Made by a program: the position numbers and the translations under genes. A DNA stretch of 64,000 nucleotides from SZUA-430 sp964483585. GTDB taxonomy: Bacteria; Pseudomonadota; Alphaproteobacteria; Micropepsales; Micropepsaceae. The stretch spans positions 1 to 64,000 of the forward strand of contig CAZABH010000004.1 of the NCBI GenBank assembly GCA_964483585.1. The letters are read 5' to 3'. A model generated the notes under the pieces. It did no database searches. It saw only the letters and a list, made by a program, of their open reading frames with translations, and had not been told where the DNA came from. Shown here one piece after another: positions 17,339-26,295 of the stretch. Every line of letters begins with the position of its first letter. The first letter of the stretch is position 1.

Positions 17339-17437
17339 TCATCCTTTCAAGCGATGAGTGTGGAAACCCTCCGTGATGGCAGGATTTCCGGTCCATTTGC
17401 CCGTCGTGGGAAGCCCTTCGAGGCACCTCCCTCAGGC
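17339..17437 (-). ncRNA. ROSE-like RNA thermometer in the hsp20 5' UTR
   Basis: The leader is about 100 bases long on the minus strand. The start-proximal hairpin (17339-17357) pairs UCAUC with GAUGA, then CU with AG, leaving one bulged G in a UCGCU strand opposite AGGA, and buries the AAGGAU ribosome-binding site 8 bases before AUG. This is the UYGCU/AGGA signature of ROSE thermometers, which open at heat-shock temperature. A second stem of 9 pairs (17362-17370 with 17381-17389, one G-U) lies just upstream. The family match is by eye. Confidence 0.68.
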
Positions 17438-17444
17438 CATTCGG

Positions 17445-17473
17445 ACATGGGGATCAGCTCCGCGTCCGTCAAG
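17445..17473 (-). promoter_or_regulatory. Sigma-32 (RpoH)-like promoter of hsp20
   Basis: On the minus strand, CTTGAC (complement of 17468-17473) is followed after 15 bases by CCCCATGT (complement of 17445-17452). This matches the heat-shock pattern CTTGAA, spacer, CCCCATnT closely. The predicted start site near 17437 gives a leader of about 105 bases holding the thermometer hairpins. Confidence 0.65.
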
Positions 17474-17577
17474 GCCCGGAGCGATGTGTTAACGTGATGC
17501 CCGTCTGATTCTCCCGGGTGGGCCTGGCACCCACGGCATTATAGCCGCGCCCACGCAGATCCTCGCGAGCAACCCGA

Positions 17578-19248
17578 ATGGCACATGCCCCGAATGCACC
17601 GACCCCGAAACTCCCCGGACTGGGCACCCCCCTCCAGACGCGCGGAACGATCCCCTGGAACTACCCGGTCAATCCCTTTGAGCTGCAGCGCGAGCTTGAG
17701 CAGGGTATGGAGCACCATCGCGCCGGTCGCGCCGAGCAAGCCGAGAAAATCTATCGCGCAATCCTGGCCAAGGTTCCAAACCAGCCAGACGCCCTGAACC
17801 TGTTGGGCGTACTGGCGATGGATGCTGGCAATCACGACCTGGCCTTCGACCTGCTCGAGCGCGCCGTCGCCGCGCGACCGAAGGACCCCGTGATCCTGAA
17901 CAATTATGGCAACGCCCTGTCCCTGGTTCGCCGCTTCGAGGACGCGATCGAGCATCTCGAGCGTGCCCTTGCGATCAATCCATCATCGCCTGACGCATGG
18001 CTGAACCTGGGCCGCACCTTGAACCTTGCAGGACAGGGCGACAGGGCGCTGCAGTGCTTCGAGCAGCTGTTGAAGATCAAGCCCGACGCACTCGCAGGCC
18101 GCGCCGGCCTGGCGCGCGCCTTGATGGGTCTTGGGCGCACAGCCGAAGCGGAAGCTGCCGCCCGCCAGTTGATCGCCGCAGCCCCTGACGCTGCCGGCGG
18201 ATATGTCAGCCTGTCGAATGCACGCAAGTTCAAGGCGGATGACCCCGAGATCGCCGAAGTGGAACGGATGATTGAGAGCCGCGGTACGGCCTCGCGGGAA
18301 TTGCGTGGATTGTATTTCGCAGCTGCCAAGATGTGCGACGACGTCGGGCGCTACGCAGACGCCTTTCGCTATTACGACAGCGCCAACCGGGCAGCCAGCG
18401 GCGTCTACGATGCAAAATTGCTCGAGCAGTCCTATGCCGACTTGAAACAGACCTATACCAAGTCTTTCTTTGAAGAACGCGCCGGGCAGGGCAGCGCAAG
18501 CGCAAGGCCGGTGTTCATAGTCGGCATGCCAAGGTCGGGCACCACGCTCACGGAAACGATCATTGGCGCCCACCCGGGCGCATTTCCCGCAGGCGAGCTG
18601 GAGACAGTGAAGCGATGCGAGCGCCAGATGGCCGACCTTGTGCCGAAGGATGAGGGGCCCCAGAGGAATGCGCGCCAGCTCTCATGGGTCGGTGTCGAGG
18701 TGCTGGCCCGACGTTATCTCGAAGTCATTGACCAGCGTGCCCGCAATATCAATGCGATACGCGTGATCGACAAGATGCCCCACAATTTCCAGGCCGTCGG
18801 GTTCATCGCACTACTTTTTCCCAGGGCACACATTGTTCACGTGCGTCGCAACCCGATGGATACATGCCTGTCCATCTGGCAGCAGAACTTCAATGATGCC
18901 CATGGCTACGGACGAAACCTTCAGGATCTCGGGCATCACTACGCCCACTACATGAAGCTGATGGAGCATTGGCGGGAGGTCCTGCCGGGTCGAATGCTCG
19001 AAATCGACTACGAGGACCTTGTGACGAACCAGGAAGAGGCGTCGCGTCGCCTGATTGACCATGTGGGTCTGCCCTGGGATGACGCTTGCCTGCGCCCACA
19101 GGATCTGGAGAGGACCGTCCTCACGGCCAGCGTCTGGCAGGTGCGCCAGCCCGTATACAAGAGGTCTGCAGGCCGCTGGAAGAATTACGGGGACCTCCTC
19201 AAGCCGTTGCGCGATACGCTCGCAAGCCTCGGATGTTTGTCTGGCTGA
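17578..19248 (+). CDS. TPR-containing sulfotransferase
   Basis: 556 residues. The N-terminal half (about 35-230) consists of tetratricopeptide repeats, for example L-N-N-Y-G-N-A-L and A-W-L-N-L-G-R-T-L. The C-terminal half is a sulfotransferase domain opening with the phosphosulfate loop V-G-M-P-R-S-G-T-T-L (about 315-324). A 3'-phosphate-binding V-R-R-N-P-x-D segment follows, then Y-E-D-L near the end. It should transfer sulfate from PAPS to an unknown acceptor, with the repeats as protein contact. No PAPS synthesis gene (cysDNC) lies in this window. No signal peptide or membrane segment is seen. It is followed by an intrinsic terminator. Confidence 0.87.
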   Translation: MAHAPNAPTPKLPGLGTPLQTRGTIPWNYPVNPFELQRELEQGMEHHRAGRAEQAEKIYRAILAKVPNQPDALNLLGVLAMDAGNHDLAFDLLERAVAARPKDPVILNNYGNALSLVRRFEDAIEHLERALAINPSSPDAWLNLGRTLNLAGQGDRALQCFEQLLKIKPDALAGRAGLARALMGLGRTAEAEAAARQLIAAAPDAAGGYVSLSNARKFKADDPEIAEVERMIESRGTASRELRGLYFAAAKMCDDVGRYADAFRYYDSANRAASGVYDAKLLEQSYADLKQTYTKSFFEERAGQGSASARPVFIVGMPRSGTTLTETIIGAHPGAFPAGELETVKRCERQMADLVPKDEGPQRNARQLSWVGVEVLARRYLEVIDQRARNINAIRVIDKMPHNFQAVGFIALLFPRAHIVHVRRNPMDTCLSIWQQNFNDAHGYGRNLQDLGHHYAHYMKLMEHWREVLPGRMLEIDYEDLVTNQEEASRRLIDHVGLPWDDACLRPQDLERTVLTASVWQVRQPVYKRSAGRWKNYGDLLKPLRDTLASLGCLSG

Positions 19249-19264
19249 GCAAGCTGGCAGGCAC

Positions 19265-19288
19265 GGTGGCCCCGCATGCGGGGTCACC
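19265..19288. repeat. Near-perfect inverted repeat
   Basis: A 24-base palindrome: GGTG, one base, CCCCGC, AT, GCGGGG, one base, CACC. Only one internal position is a G-U type pair. It lies 16 bases after the sulfotransferase stop and just before the terminator hairpin at 19294. It may be part of the transcription-stop region or a protein-binding site. Confidence 0.5.
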
Positions 19289-19293
19289 AATCC

Positions 19294-19324
19294 CCGGATT
19301 CCCCGAAGGAAATCCGGTATTTTC
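19294..19324 (+). terminator. Intrinsic terminator after the sulfotransferase gene
   Basis: CCGGATT (19294-19300) pairs with AATCCGG (19311-19317) around a 10-base loop and is followed by TATTTTCC. It is 45 bases after the stop codon and about 75 bases before the SCP2 gene. Confidence 0.6.
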
Positions 19325-19400
19325 CATTCCTCTTTGACGCGCGCCGCGACACACACTATGAGTCCGCGCGTTCCACACGCTCCAACGAAGGGATTGACCG

Positions 19401-19718
19401 ATGAGCGACGAAATCAAGAACATTGCCGAGCAGATGGGCAAGGCAATCGGCGGCAACAGCGGCCTGAATTCGACCCTGAAGTTCGACTTCGAGGGACAGG
19501 GCAATATCTACATCGATGGCAAAGCCACGCCCAACACGGTCTCCACGGAAAACAAGCCGGCGGACTGCACGATCACCGTCTCCCTCGACAACTTCAAGAA
19601 GATGGTTGCCCGTGAACTCGACGGCACGACCGCTTTCATGCAGGGCAAGCTGAAGGTCGCCGGCGACATGAGCGTTGCAATGAAGCTGGGACCGATCCTG
19701 GCAAAGGCCGCAGGCTAA
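19401..19718 (+). CDS. SCP2 sterol-binding domain protein
   Basis: A 105-residue single-domain SCP2 (sterol carrier protein 2) fold. Features include F-D-F-E-G-Q-G-N-I-Y-I-D-G, A-D-C-T-I-T-V-S-L, and the hallmark K-L-K-V-x-G-D-M-S-V-A-M-K-L motif near the C-terminus. Such proteins bind lipids or acyl-CoA in a hydrophobic tunnel. The lysophospholipase gene starts one base after the stop codon, so the pair is probably co-translated and may act together on membrane lipids. Cytosolic; no signal peptide. Confidence 0.88.
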   Translation: MSDEIKNIAEQMGKAIGGNSGLNSTLKFDFEGQGNIYIDGKATPNTVSTENKPADCTITVSLDNFKKMVARELDGTTAFMQGKLKVAGDMSVAMKLGPILAKAAG

Positions 19719-19719
19719 A

Positions 19720-20709
19720 TTGCTGGTGGCCCAAGGCGGGCCAGATCTCCCGGACCTGGTCGAGCTACCGGGTTTCAGGGCTCCGGAAGGTGCCGTCGTC
19801 GAATGGTTGACACTCGACGGCGGCATTCGTTTGCGCACAGCGCGATGGATGCTTCCGGACGACCAGACACAAGGCACCGTCTTGCTTCTCAATGGCAGGA
19901 CGGAATTCATCGAAAAATACTACGAGGTGATTGGCGAGCTGTTGCAGCGTGGACTGTCGGTGATCACGTTCGACTGGCGCGGGCAGGGCCTTTCAACGCG
20001 TCTCCTGGATGATCCCTTGAAGTCGCACATCGCCGACTTCTCGGAATTCGACGTCGACGTTGCAGCCGTGGTCTCTCGGGTCCTGAAGGAGCATGGGACC
20101 CGACCATATTTCGGCCTCGCCCACTCGATGGGGGGCAACGTGCTCCTGCGGTATCTTCGCGACTATCCTCACGAGTTCGACCGGGCTGTGCTCTGTGCAC
20201 CGATGCTTGCGGTCAGGACCGAGCCCTTTCCACAATGGGCGGCCCGCGCCCTAGCAACGACCTGCCGCTTCGTTGGCGCACGCGAGACCTACGTTATTGG
20301 GGGCTCGCCTCAGGATCCCTTCGCCCAGCCCTTCGAAGGCAACCGCATTACAACGGACCGCGCGCGTTATGAACGCGGCAAGGCTCTGGTGTTGCACGAC
20401 AGGCGTCTGGCTTCGGCGTCACCAACCTTCGGCTGGCTCGAGGCTGCGTTCCGCTCGATGGATCTTGTTGCGACCGAGGACTTCGCGGCCTCGATCGAGA
20501 CGCCCCTGTTGCTGGTCGGCGCAGCCCAGGACCAGATCGTGCAGCCGGGCGCTGATTTCAAGCTGATCCAGCGCGTCAAGCGCGGCATGTATGTGCTGCT
20601 GAAGGCCGAGCACGAGATCCTGATGGAGCGAAACGAAATCAGGCGAGCATTCTGGGCCTGCTTCGACCCCTTCCTGGGCTTGCCTCAGCGCGCGTCTGCC
20701 AGCACCTGA
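19720..20709 (+). CDS. Lysophospholipase-like alpha/beta hydrolase (serine aminopeptidase S33 family)
   Basis: 329 residues from a TTG start at 19720, one base after the SCP2 stop; an internal start is possible. The fold is the PldB/monoglyceride lipase type: L-N-G-R-T-E-F-I-E-K-Y near residue 65, D-W-R-G-Q-G-L-S, and nucleophile elbow A-H-S-M-G-G-N. A late aspartate (A-A-Q-D-Q-I-V) and histidine (A-E-H-E-I-L-M-E) complete a triad. It probably cleaves lysophospholipids or monoacylglycerols. The 3' end overlaps the convergent hisN gene by 25 bases. Confidence 0.85.
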   Translation: MLVAQGGPDLPDLVELPGFRAPEGAVVEWLTLDGGIRLRTARWMLPDDQTQGTVLLLNGRTEFIEKYYEVIGELLQRGLSVITFDWRGQGLSTRLLDDPLKSHIADFSEFDVDVAAVVSRVLKEHGTRPYFGLAHSMGGNVLLRYLRDYPHEFDRAVLCAPMLAVRTEPFPQWAARALATTCRFVGARETYVIGGSPQDPFAQPFEGNRITTDRARYERGKALVLHDRRLASASPTFGWLEAAFRSMDLVATEDFAASIETPLLLVGAAQDQIVQPGADFKLIQRVKRGMYVLLKAEHEILMERNEIRRAFWACFDPFLGLPQRASAST

Positions 20710-21500
20710 AGCACCGGTCGAAGAAGTGCTGGGTCACCGCAGGCGACCACCTGTCCACCATCGGCGCAGGGGCGGCCCTCCCAGTCTGTCATGACGCCGC
20801 CGGCGCCTTCCACGATGGGGATCAAGGCCTGCACATCCCAGGCCTTCAAGCTGCTCTCCGCGATGATGTCGATAAGACCATGCGCCAGCAGGCCATAGGC
20901 ATAGCAGTCGCCGCCAAACCGCGTCAGGCGTGTTTCGTTTGACAGGGCCCAGAACGCCCTTTGCTCTGCATCGTCGAAATAGCCGACGGGCGACGTTGTT
21001 GTCAGCGTTGCCTCGGCCAGTCGCAGCCCCCGCCGGCTCTGCATCGGCTTGGCTGGAAAGCCCTGATGCAGGAATTCACAGATGCCGCCGCCCCCAGTCC
21101 AACGCTCCTGTGTGTAGGGCTGGTCCAGAATGCCCAGGATGGGCCTCACACCGTCATTGAGCGCAATAAGCGTACCCCACTGCGCCATGCCGCACATGAA
21201 CGCGCGGGTGCCATCGATGGGATCGATCACCCAGGTCAGGGGAGACCGCCCGCGTTCAAATCCATATTCCTCGCCCATCACGCCGTGATCCGGAAAATGC
21301 TGTCGTATCAGCGCGCGGATCACCTCTTCCGCACGGCGGTCAGCCTCGGTGACAGGATCGAAGCCACCGTCACCATGCTTGTTCTCGACGCTGAGCGATT
21401 GACGGAAATAGGGCAGGATCACCTTGCCTGCCGCGTCGGCAAGCTGGTGTGCGAAGGCTCTGAATTGCGAGAGGTCTGAAGCGGAAAGCGCTGCGGTCAT
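20685..21500 (-). CDS. hisN: Histidinol-phosphatase / inositol monophosphatase family
   Basis: A 271-residue Mg-dependent phosphatase of the IMPase family. Metal-binding motifs are G-E-E-Y-G, D-P-I-D-G-T-R-A-F and a late K-A-W-D-V-Q-A-L. The D-P-I-D-G-T-R-A-F variant and overall length are those of HisN, which removes phosphate from L-histidinol phosphate. Other histidine biosynthesis genes are not here, and related inositol phosphatases cannot be excluded by eye. It overlaps the lysophospholipase gene at the 3' end. Confidence 0.82.
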   Translation of the reverse strand: MTAALSASDLSQFRAFAHQLADAAGKVILPYFRQSLSVENKHGDGGFDPVTEADRRAEEVIRALIRQHFPDHGVMGEEYGFERGRSPLTWVIDPIDGTRAFMCGMAQWGTLIALNDGVRPILGILDQPYTQERWTGGGGICEFLHQGFPAKPMQSRRGLRLAEATLTTTSPVGYFDDAEQRAFWALSNETRLTRFGGDCYAYGLLAHGLIDIIAESSLKAWDVQALIPIVEGAGGVMTDWEGRPCADGGQVVACGDPALLRPVLQVLADAR

Positions 21501-21551
21501 GTGCGTTAATCGCGGACCGCAGCGCCAAATGTCAATTCCAAGTTTGGAGGC

Positions 21552-21953
21552 TCAGAGTTCTGCCCGGGTCTCCGCCTTCTGTTCGGCGACAGCACCGCTG
21601 AGTGCCTTTGCCAGTTCAAGCAAGCGCCTGCGCGGGCCTTCTTCAAGGCCATAGTAGGCGCGGATCAAGTCCATCGTTTCCTTGTTCTGCATGACGCCGT
21701 CACCCATCATGTCAGCGGCTTCACCGTCCTTGCTCGGGGCAAGCCCCTCGAAGAAAAAGGATACCGGCATCTCCAGCGCACGCGCCAGGTCCCAGAGCCT
21801 CGACGCCGAGATCCTGTTTGCCCCGCTTTCGTACTTCTGGATCTGCTGGAAGCGGATCCCTACGGCTTGCGCAAGCTGTTGCTGAGTCATTCCAAGAAGC
21901 CAGCGGCGATGACGCACCCGCTGGCCGATATGCAAATCGACCGGGTTCTTCAC
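21552..21953 (-). CDS. XRE-family helix-turn-helix regulator
   Basis: 133 residues from a GTG at 21953, chosen because a G-rich site (GGGGGGAC) sits just upstream and the conserved family sequence V-D-L-H-I-G-x-R-V-R-H-R-R begins there. The HTH spans about 10-65, with M-T-Q-Q-Q-L-A and I-Q-K-Y-E-S-G-x-N-R-I-S, followed by P-V-S-F-F-F-E-G-L. The C-terminal half is a charged helical tail. Proteins of this design are common, often multi-copy, in alphaproteobacteria. Target genes are unknown. Confidence 0.88.
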   Translation of the reverse strand: MKNPVDLHIGQRVRHRRWLLGMTQQQLAQAVGIRFQQIQKYESGANRISASRLWDLARALEMPVSFFFEGLAPSKDGEAADMMGDGVMQNKETMDLIRAYYGLEEGPRRRLLELAKALSGAVAEQKAETRAEL

Positions 21954-22187
21954 GAAGTCCCCCCATAAAAATAGTGCACTATGCGATCCCCAACTGTTCC
22001 GCAAGTCCTACCAGACCCTACGTCAAAATACGCAAACTTCAACTTCAGGTTGGCGCGTTAACAGTCGACCCACCCTGCCTTGAAAAACGAGGGTTTGCAA
22101 CGCCTTATTGGTCACATCTCAGGCCGATATGAGGATAAGACGGGGGGGTACGAGACGGTTTTGATACTAGGCGTTGCAGAACTGTCT

Positions 22188-24026
22188 CTAATTATCCGCG
22201 GCAGTTGAGCGCGCATGTTTCTTTCGCTCATTTGGATCAAGCCAGCGTTTGCGTAAGCGGATCGACTTGGGGGTAACCTCTACCAGCTCGTCATCTCCGA
22301 TATAGGCAATGGCCTGCTCGAGGGTCAGCAGCTTGGGCGGCGTTAACCGCACCGCCTCGTCCTTTCCGGAGGCGCGGAAATTGGTCAATTGCTTGGCCTT
22401 GAGGGCGTTGACATCCAGGTCGTTGTCCCGGCTGTGCTCTCCGATGATCATGCCCTGATAGACCTTGGTCCCCGCGTCTATGAACAGGAACCCACGCTCT
22501 TCCAGGTACCAGAGGGCATAGGCCGCAGCCTCGCCTTCGCGGTCGGCGATCAGCACGCCCTGACGTCGCCCTTCGATCGACCCGCGATGAGGACCGAAAG
22601 CGTTGAAGACGCGGTTCATGATGCCGGTTCCGCGCGTGTCGGTGAGGAACTGACCATGGTAACCAATCAGACCGCGAGACGGAGCCAGAAAGGTGAGGCG
22701 CGTCTTGCCCCCACCCGATGGTCGCATATCCGTCATCTCGGCCTTCCGAAGCGACATGGCCTCGATCACGACCCCGGAATAGGCCTCATCGACGTCGATG
22801 GTGACCTCCTCGATGGGTTCGAGCAGTTGCCCACCGTCATCCTCTCGGAAAAGAACACGCGGGCGCGAGATCGACATCTCGAACCCCTCGCGGCGCATCG
22901 TCTCGATGAGGACGCCCAACTGCAATTCGCCCCGTCCGGCAACCTCGTAAGCGTCCGCGTTGTCGGTCTCCTTGACCTTGATGGCCACATTCCCTTCAGC
23001 CTCGCGAAACAGGCGCTCGCGGATGACACGGCTCTGAACCTTCGAACCTTCCCGTCCGGCATAGGGCGAGTCGTTGATGCCGATGGTGATCGCGATGGTC
23101 GGCGGATCGATGGGATTGGCAGGGATGGGTTGCGCAACATCCGGGTCGCACAGCGTGTCCGCCACGCCAGCAATGGTCAGGCCAGCAATGGCAACAATGT
23201 CGCCAGCACCCGCCTCATCGACTGGAACGCGCGTGAGGCCGCGGAATGCAAGCACCTTGGTGATCCGCCCTCGCTCGATGATTTCACCTTCGCGCGAGAG
23301 AACCTTGATGGCCCGATTGGCATTCACGATGCCGGATTCGATGCGTCCCGTCAGGATCCGGCCCAGATAGGGATCCGACTGGATCACGCGTACCAGCATC
23401 GAGAAGGGATGCTCGCTCGTTGCCTTTGCGGCAATCGACGGTGGTTGCACATGCGATACGATCGTCTCGAACAGCGGCGTCAGGTCGCGACGTTCGTCTT
23501 TCTCGAGATCGCGCACCGCCCAGCCCGAGCGACCGCTGGCGTAAAGCGTCGGGAAATCCAGTTGCTCGTCATTGGCATCAAGTGCTGCAAACAGGTCGAA
23601 GACGTCGGTGTGGATTTCATCGGGCCGTGCATCGGACCGGTCGATCTTGTTGACGACGACGATCGGCTTCAGCCCAAGCTTGAGTGCCTTGGAGGTCACG
23701 AACTTGGTCTGCGGCATCGCGCCTTCAGCGGCGTCCACCAGCAGAACGACACCATCCACCATCGACAGGATGCGCTCGACCTCTCCGCCGAAATCAGCGT
23801 GGCCAGGAGTGTCGATGATGTTGATGCGTGTGCCGTTCCACTCCACGCTTGTGCACTTCGCAAGGATCGTGATCCCGCGCTCGCGCTCAAGTTCGTTGGA
23901 ATCCATGGCGCGCTCCATGACCTGCTGGTTCTCGCGGAAAGTCCCGCTTTGCTTCAGCAATTGGTCGACGAGCGTCGTTTTCCCATGGTCGACATGGGCG
24001 ATGATGGCGATGTTGCGCAGATTCAT
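22188..24026 (-). CDS. typA: Translational GTPase TypA/BipA
   Basis: 612 residues from the ATG at 24026, where the conserved M-N-L-R-N-I-A-I-I-A-H start lies. The G domain has H-V-D-H-G-K-T-T (P-loop), D-T-P-G-H-A-D-F-G (G3) and V-N-K-I-D (G4). EF-Tu-like domain 2, two EF-G-like domains and the TypA-specific C-terminal region follow (V-T-P-K-S-I-R-L-R-K-R near the end). It binds the 70S ribosome and supports ribosome assembly and stress or cold growth. Length and motifs are complete. It appears to be a single-gene unit upstream of nothing on its strand. Confidence 0.96.
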   Translation of the reverse strand: MNLRNIAIIAHVDHGKTTLVDQLLKQSGTFRENQQVMERAMDSNELERERGITILAKCTSVEWNGTRINIIDTPGHADFGGEVERILSMVDGVVLLVDAAEGAMPQTKFVTSKALKLGLKPIVVVNKIDRSDARPDEIHTDVFDLFAALDANDEQLDFPTLYASGRSGWAVRDLEKDERRDLTPLFETIVSHVQPPSIAAKATSEHPFSMLVRVIQSDPYLGRILTGRIESGIVNANRAIKVLSREGEIIERGRITKVLAFRGLTRVPVDEAGAGDIVAIAGLTIAGVADTLCDPDVAQPIPANPIDPPTIAITIGINDSPYAGREGSKVQSRVIRERLFREAEGNVAIKVKETDNADAYEVAGRGELQLGVLIETMRREGFEMSISRPRVLFREDDGGQLLEPIEEVTIDVDEAYSGVVIEAMSLRKAEMTDMRPSGGGKTRLTFLAPSRGLIGYHGQFLTDTRGTGIMNRVFNAFGPHRGSIEGRRQGVLIADREGEAAAYALWYLEERGFLFIDAGTKVYQGMIIGEHSRDNDLDVNALKAKQLTNFRASGKDEAVRLTPPKLLTLEQAIAYIGDDELVEVTPKSIRLRKRWLDPNERKKHARSTAADN

Positions 24027-24108
24027 TGGGATGTCTTGGAGTTGTGAGGGGCGGGTATAGCCTCTCCGCTGCATTGCAGCAAGTAAGCCCCTCAGGCGCG
24101 CCTGCGGC

Positions 24109-24771
24109 CTATTCGACCTGCGCCCATTCTCCGCTTTCCGCATCATGCATGAGCAACACCCCGCTCTCGAAGTCGAAATGCCACCCATGGATCCGCAGCC
24201 GATCCTCCTCCATCCGCTCGCGCACCCAGGGAAAACCCGAGAGGTTAATCACGCTGTTCTGGATGACCGCCAGTTCCGCGGCCAAGCGCTGCTCGTCACG
24301 CGACAGATTGTCGAAATCCGGGGGGAAAAGCTTGCGCGCAGGGGCCGCCACCTCGACCCAGGGCTTCAGATAATCGGTTTCCGGCAAGCCGTGCCCATCA
24401 TTCACCAGGGCTGCAACACCGCCGCAGCGGGCATGCCCCTTCACCACGATGTCGGTGACTTCCAGAACCTTGACTGCATACTCCACGACAGCGCCGATCG
24501 AGCGCGGACGGCCGTCTGGATCATGGGGTGGAACGATATTGGCGATGTTGCGTGCCACGAAAATGTCACCGGGCTGCGCACCGAACACGACGCTGGGCGA
24601 CACGCGACTGTCCGAGCAGCCGATCACCAGAACCTTGGGCGCCTGCCCCTGCCGGGCAAGGCGCTTATACTTGCCCTGCTGGCGGCGAAACGTGGTGCGT
24701 CGGAATTTCCGATACCCATCGAGCAACCGCTCGGTTGCCATCTTCCTGCGCCAGAACAACATCTCACCCAT
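24109..24771 (-). CDS. Beta-class carbonic anhydrase
   Basis: About 220 residues from 24771; starts at 24762 or 24741 are possible and the ribosome-binding site is weak. Zinc ligands are visible in C-S-D-S-R-V (Cys and Asp) and H-A-R-C-G-G (His and Cys). The F-V-A-R-N-I-A-N-I-V-P and S-I-G-A-V-V-E-Y-A-V segments are typical. It interconverts CO2 and bicarbonate, supplying bicarbonate for carboxylases; the PurK-type reaction encoded near 60 kb is one of several consumers. There is no signal peptide, so it is cytosolic. Confidence 0.92.
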   Translation of the reverse strand: MGEMLFWRRKMATERLLDGYRKFRRTTFRRQQGKYKRLARQGQAPKVLVIGCSDSRVSPSVVFGAQPGDIFVARNIANIVPPHDPDGRPRSIGAVVEYAVKVLEVTDIVVKGHARCGGVAALVNDGHGLPETDYLKPWVEVAAPARKLFPPDFDNLSRDEQRLAAELAVIQNSVINLSGFPWVRERMEEDRLRIHGWHFDFESGVLLMHDAESGEWAQVE

Positions 24772-24936
24772 CACGTAGCCATCATCTACAAGCGCACGAT
24801 GGGGTATGGAAGGGCGAAGCCGCAATATTTTCCAGCGATACGCCGCTAAATTGTGTCCCGGCGGCAGCACGAATGCCACACCGCAGGGTTCACCTGTGGG
24901 GCGAGTGGTCCTCGGCACACCCTGGTCATTTTGCCA

Positions 24937-26127
24937 TCAACGATAGCAACCAACTATGCCGGTGAAACCCTCAGCCTTCCGGCCGATGGCAGCTGCGGTC
25001 GGCGGACCCTCGGCGCTCGCATCCGAGGTGGTCTGTGCACGCGCGATGGCACTCATCCTTCCATCGCTTTTGGCGTAGGACACGTTGTTGGCCGCAAGGA
25101 AAGTGCGCAGCACCGAGGCCTTGAGCGCGAAATTCACGTTTTGCGCGATATCACCGGTGGACTTCAGTTCCTGCGCCGCGTTCAGTTTCGAAGTCACGAC
25201 GCCGATGACCCGCCCCGAACTGTTCAGGACTGCCCCCCCCGAGTTCCCGAGTTGGATTGGCGCTGACATCTGGAAGAAGCGGGTATCATCCCTCAGCCCT
25301 GCAAGTGCGGTCACCGAGCCCCTGGTCAGGTTCCCGGCGCTCGACAACTGCCCGACCAGCGGAAAGCCGAAGACGATCACGTCATCTCCTGCTTCAAGCT
25401 GGTCGCCATCCTCGAACACGGCCGTCGTCTCGAATTCTCCGTCGATCCTCAGCAGCGCCAGGTCATTCATCGGATCGCTGCCGACAACACGGGCCGACAG
25501 GAGATCCGCACCAGGCTTCTGGAACGAGACAGCGCTGCATTGCTGCACCACATGGTGGTTCGTGACCGCCGTGCCATCAGCATCGATCAGGAAACCAGTA
25601 CCCGTCCGCAGCAGCTTGATGCCGCCGGCATCTGCACGCACGGGGGAGGGTCCGGCGTCGGCATCAGGCTTCTGGGATGCCGCCTGCAACTGCGAGAGGC
25701 GCGCCATCGTTACATCCGGAAATTCGAACCCGTCGCAGAGGCTGATGACAGCGCCCTGGCAGCGATGGCTTGCCTTGGGCGAGCTCGAGCGTTCGAGGCT
25801 GCGCTGATAATACTGCCTGGCGAGCCCGGCCTCTCCAAGCCCTTCTGCCGCGCGCCCGAGATAGTACCAGTTGAGGTCGTTGTTGATCCCCTTGCGCTGA
25901 ACAATATCCGCAAGTTCCCGCCATTGTCCGGCAGCCAGGTGCTCATAGGCCGCATCACGGTAGAGTGCCCATTCCGCTGCTTCCAGCGCACCCATGGGCA
26001 ACGTGACATTGCCACCACGGAAGGCATCAAAGCGGGCCATGGCCGCCTCATCCGCCTTGTTGACCGTCGTGGTCGTAGCGCACCCGGCAGCCACAATGGC
26101 CACCGCCAAGATGGAAACAAGCCTCAC
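24937..26127 (-). CDS. Trypsin-like serine protease, lipoprotein with helical-repeat N-terminal region
   Basis: 396 residues. A lipoprotein signal ends at A-A-G-C (Cys16). A helical, TPR/Sel1-like region occupies about 45-130 (W-Y-Y-L-G-R-A-A-E-G-L, L-A-R-Q-Y-Y-Q-R-S). The chymotrypsin/HtrA-type protease domain runs about 170-345, with G-T-G-F-L-I, catalytic His192 (T-N-H-H-V-V), Asp222 (N-D-L-A-L-L) and Ser296 (G-N-S-G-G-A-V). There is no PDZ domain, so this is not a complete DegP/DegS. It is presumably anchored to a periplasmic membrane face and may process envelope proteins. Substrates unknown. Confidence 0.87.
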   Translation of the reverse strand: MRLVSILAVAIVAAGCATTTTVNKADEAAMARFDAFRGGNVTLPMGALEAAEWALYRDAAYEHLAAGQWRELADIVQRKGINNDLNWYYLGRAAEGLGEAGLARQYYQRSLERSSSPKASHRCQGAVISLCDGFEFPDVTMARLSQLQAASQKPDADAGPSPVRADAGGIKLLRTGTGFLIDADGTAVTNHHVVQQCSAVSFQKPGADLLSARVVGSDPMNDLALLRIDGEFETTAVFEDGDQLEAGDDVIVFGFPLVGQLSSAGNLTRGSVTALAGLRDDTRFFQMSAPIQLGNSGGAVLNSSGRVIGVVTSKLNAAQELKSTGDIAQNVNFALKASVLRTFLAANNVSYAKSDGRMSAIARAQTTSDASAEGPPTAAAIGRKAEGFTGIVGCYR

Positions 26128-26295
26128 GCTCTATCCCCCCAAGCCCCGATGGACGCCCCCCCAAGGGCACTTCCGCCAGAGGCCTCCCACAGCCCTGACG
26201 GGAATATTCATAGTCCGGATCACCTGCGAAGGCCAGAACCAAGCGCCCGAGCCGCCTGGTGCGCTTGAAGTTGTGGTTGACGGCAGAACTGCCGG

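Noticed and set aside
17321..17357. CTTGAAA just before the hsp20 start as a -35 element
   Set aside because: It is only about 18 bases from the ATG, too close for a promoter; it belongs to the thermometer hairpin.
22005..22187. Small RNA gene between the XRE regulator and typA
   Set aside because: No stable hairpin, terminator or promoter pair could be supported in this 183-base spacer.
22389..24047. 552-residue plus-strand open frame
   Set aside because: Lies fully opposite typA, which has intact, conserved motifs; the antisense product looks like no family.
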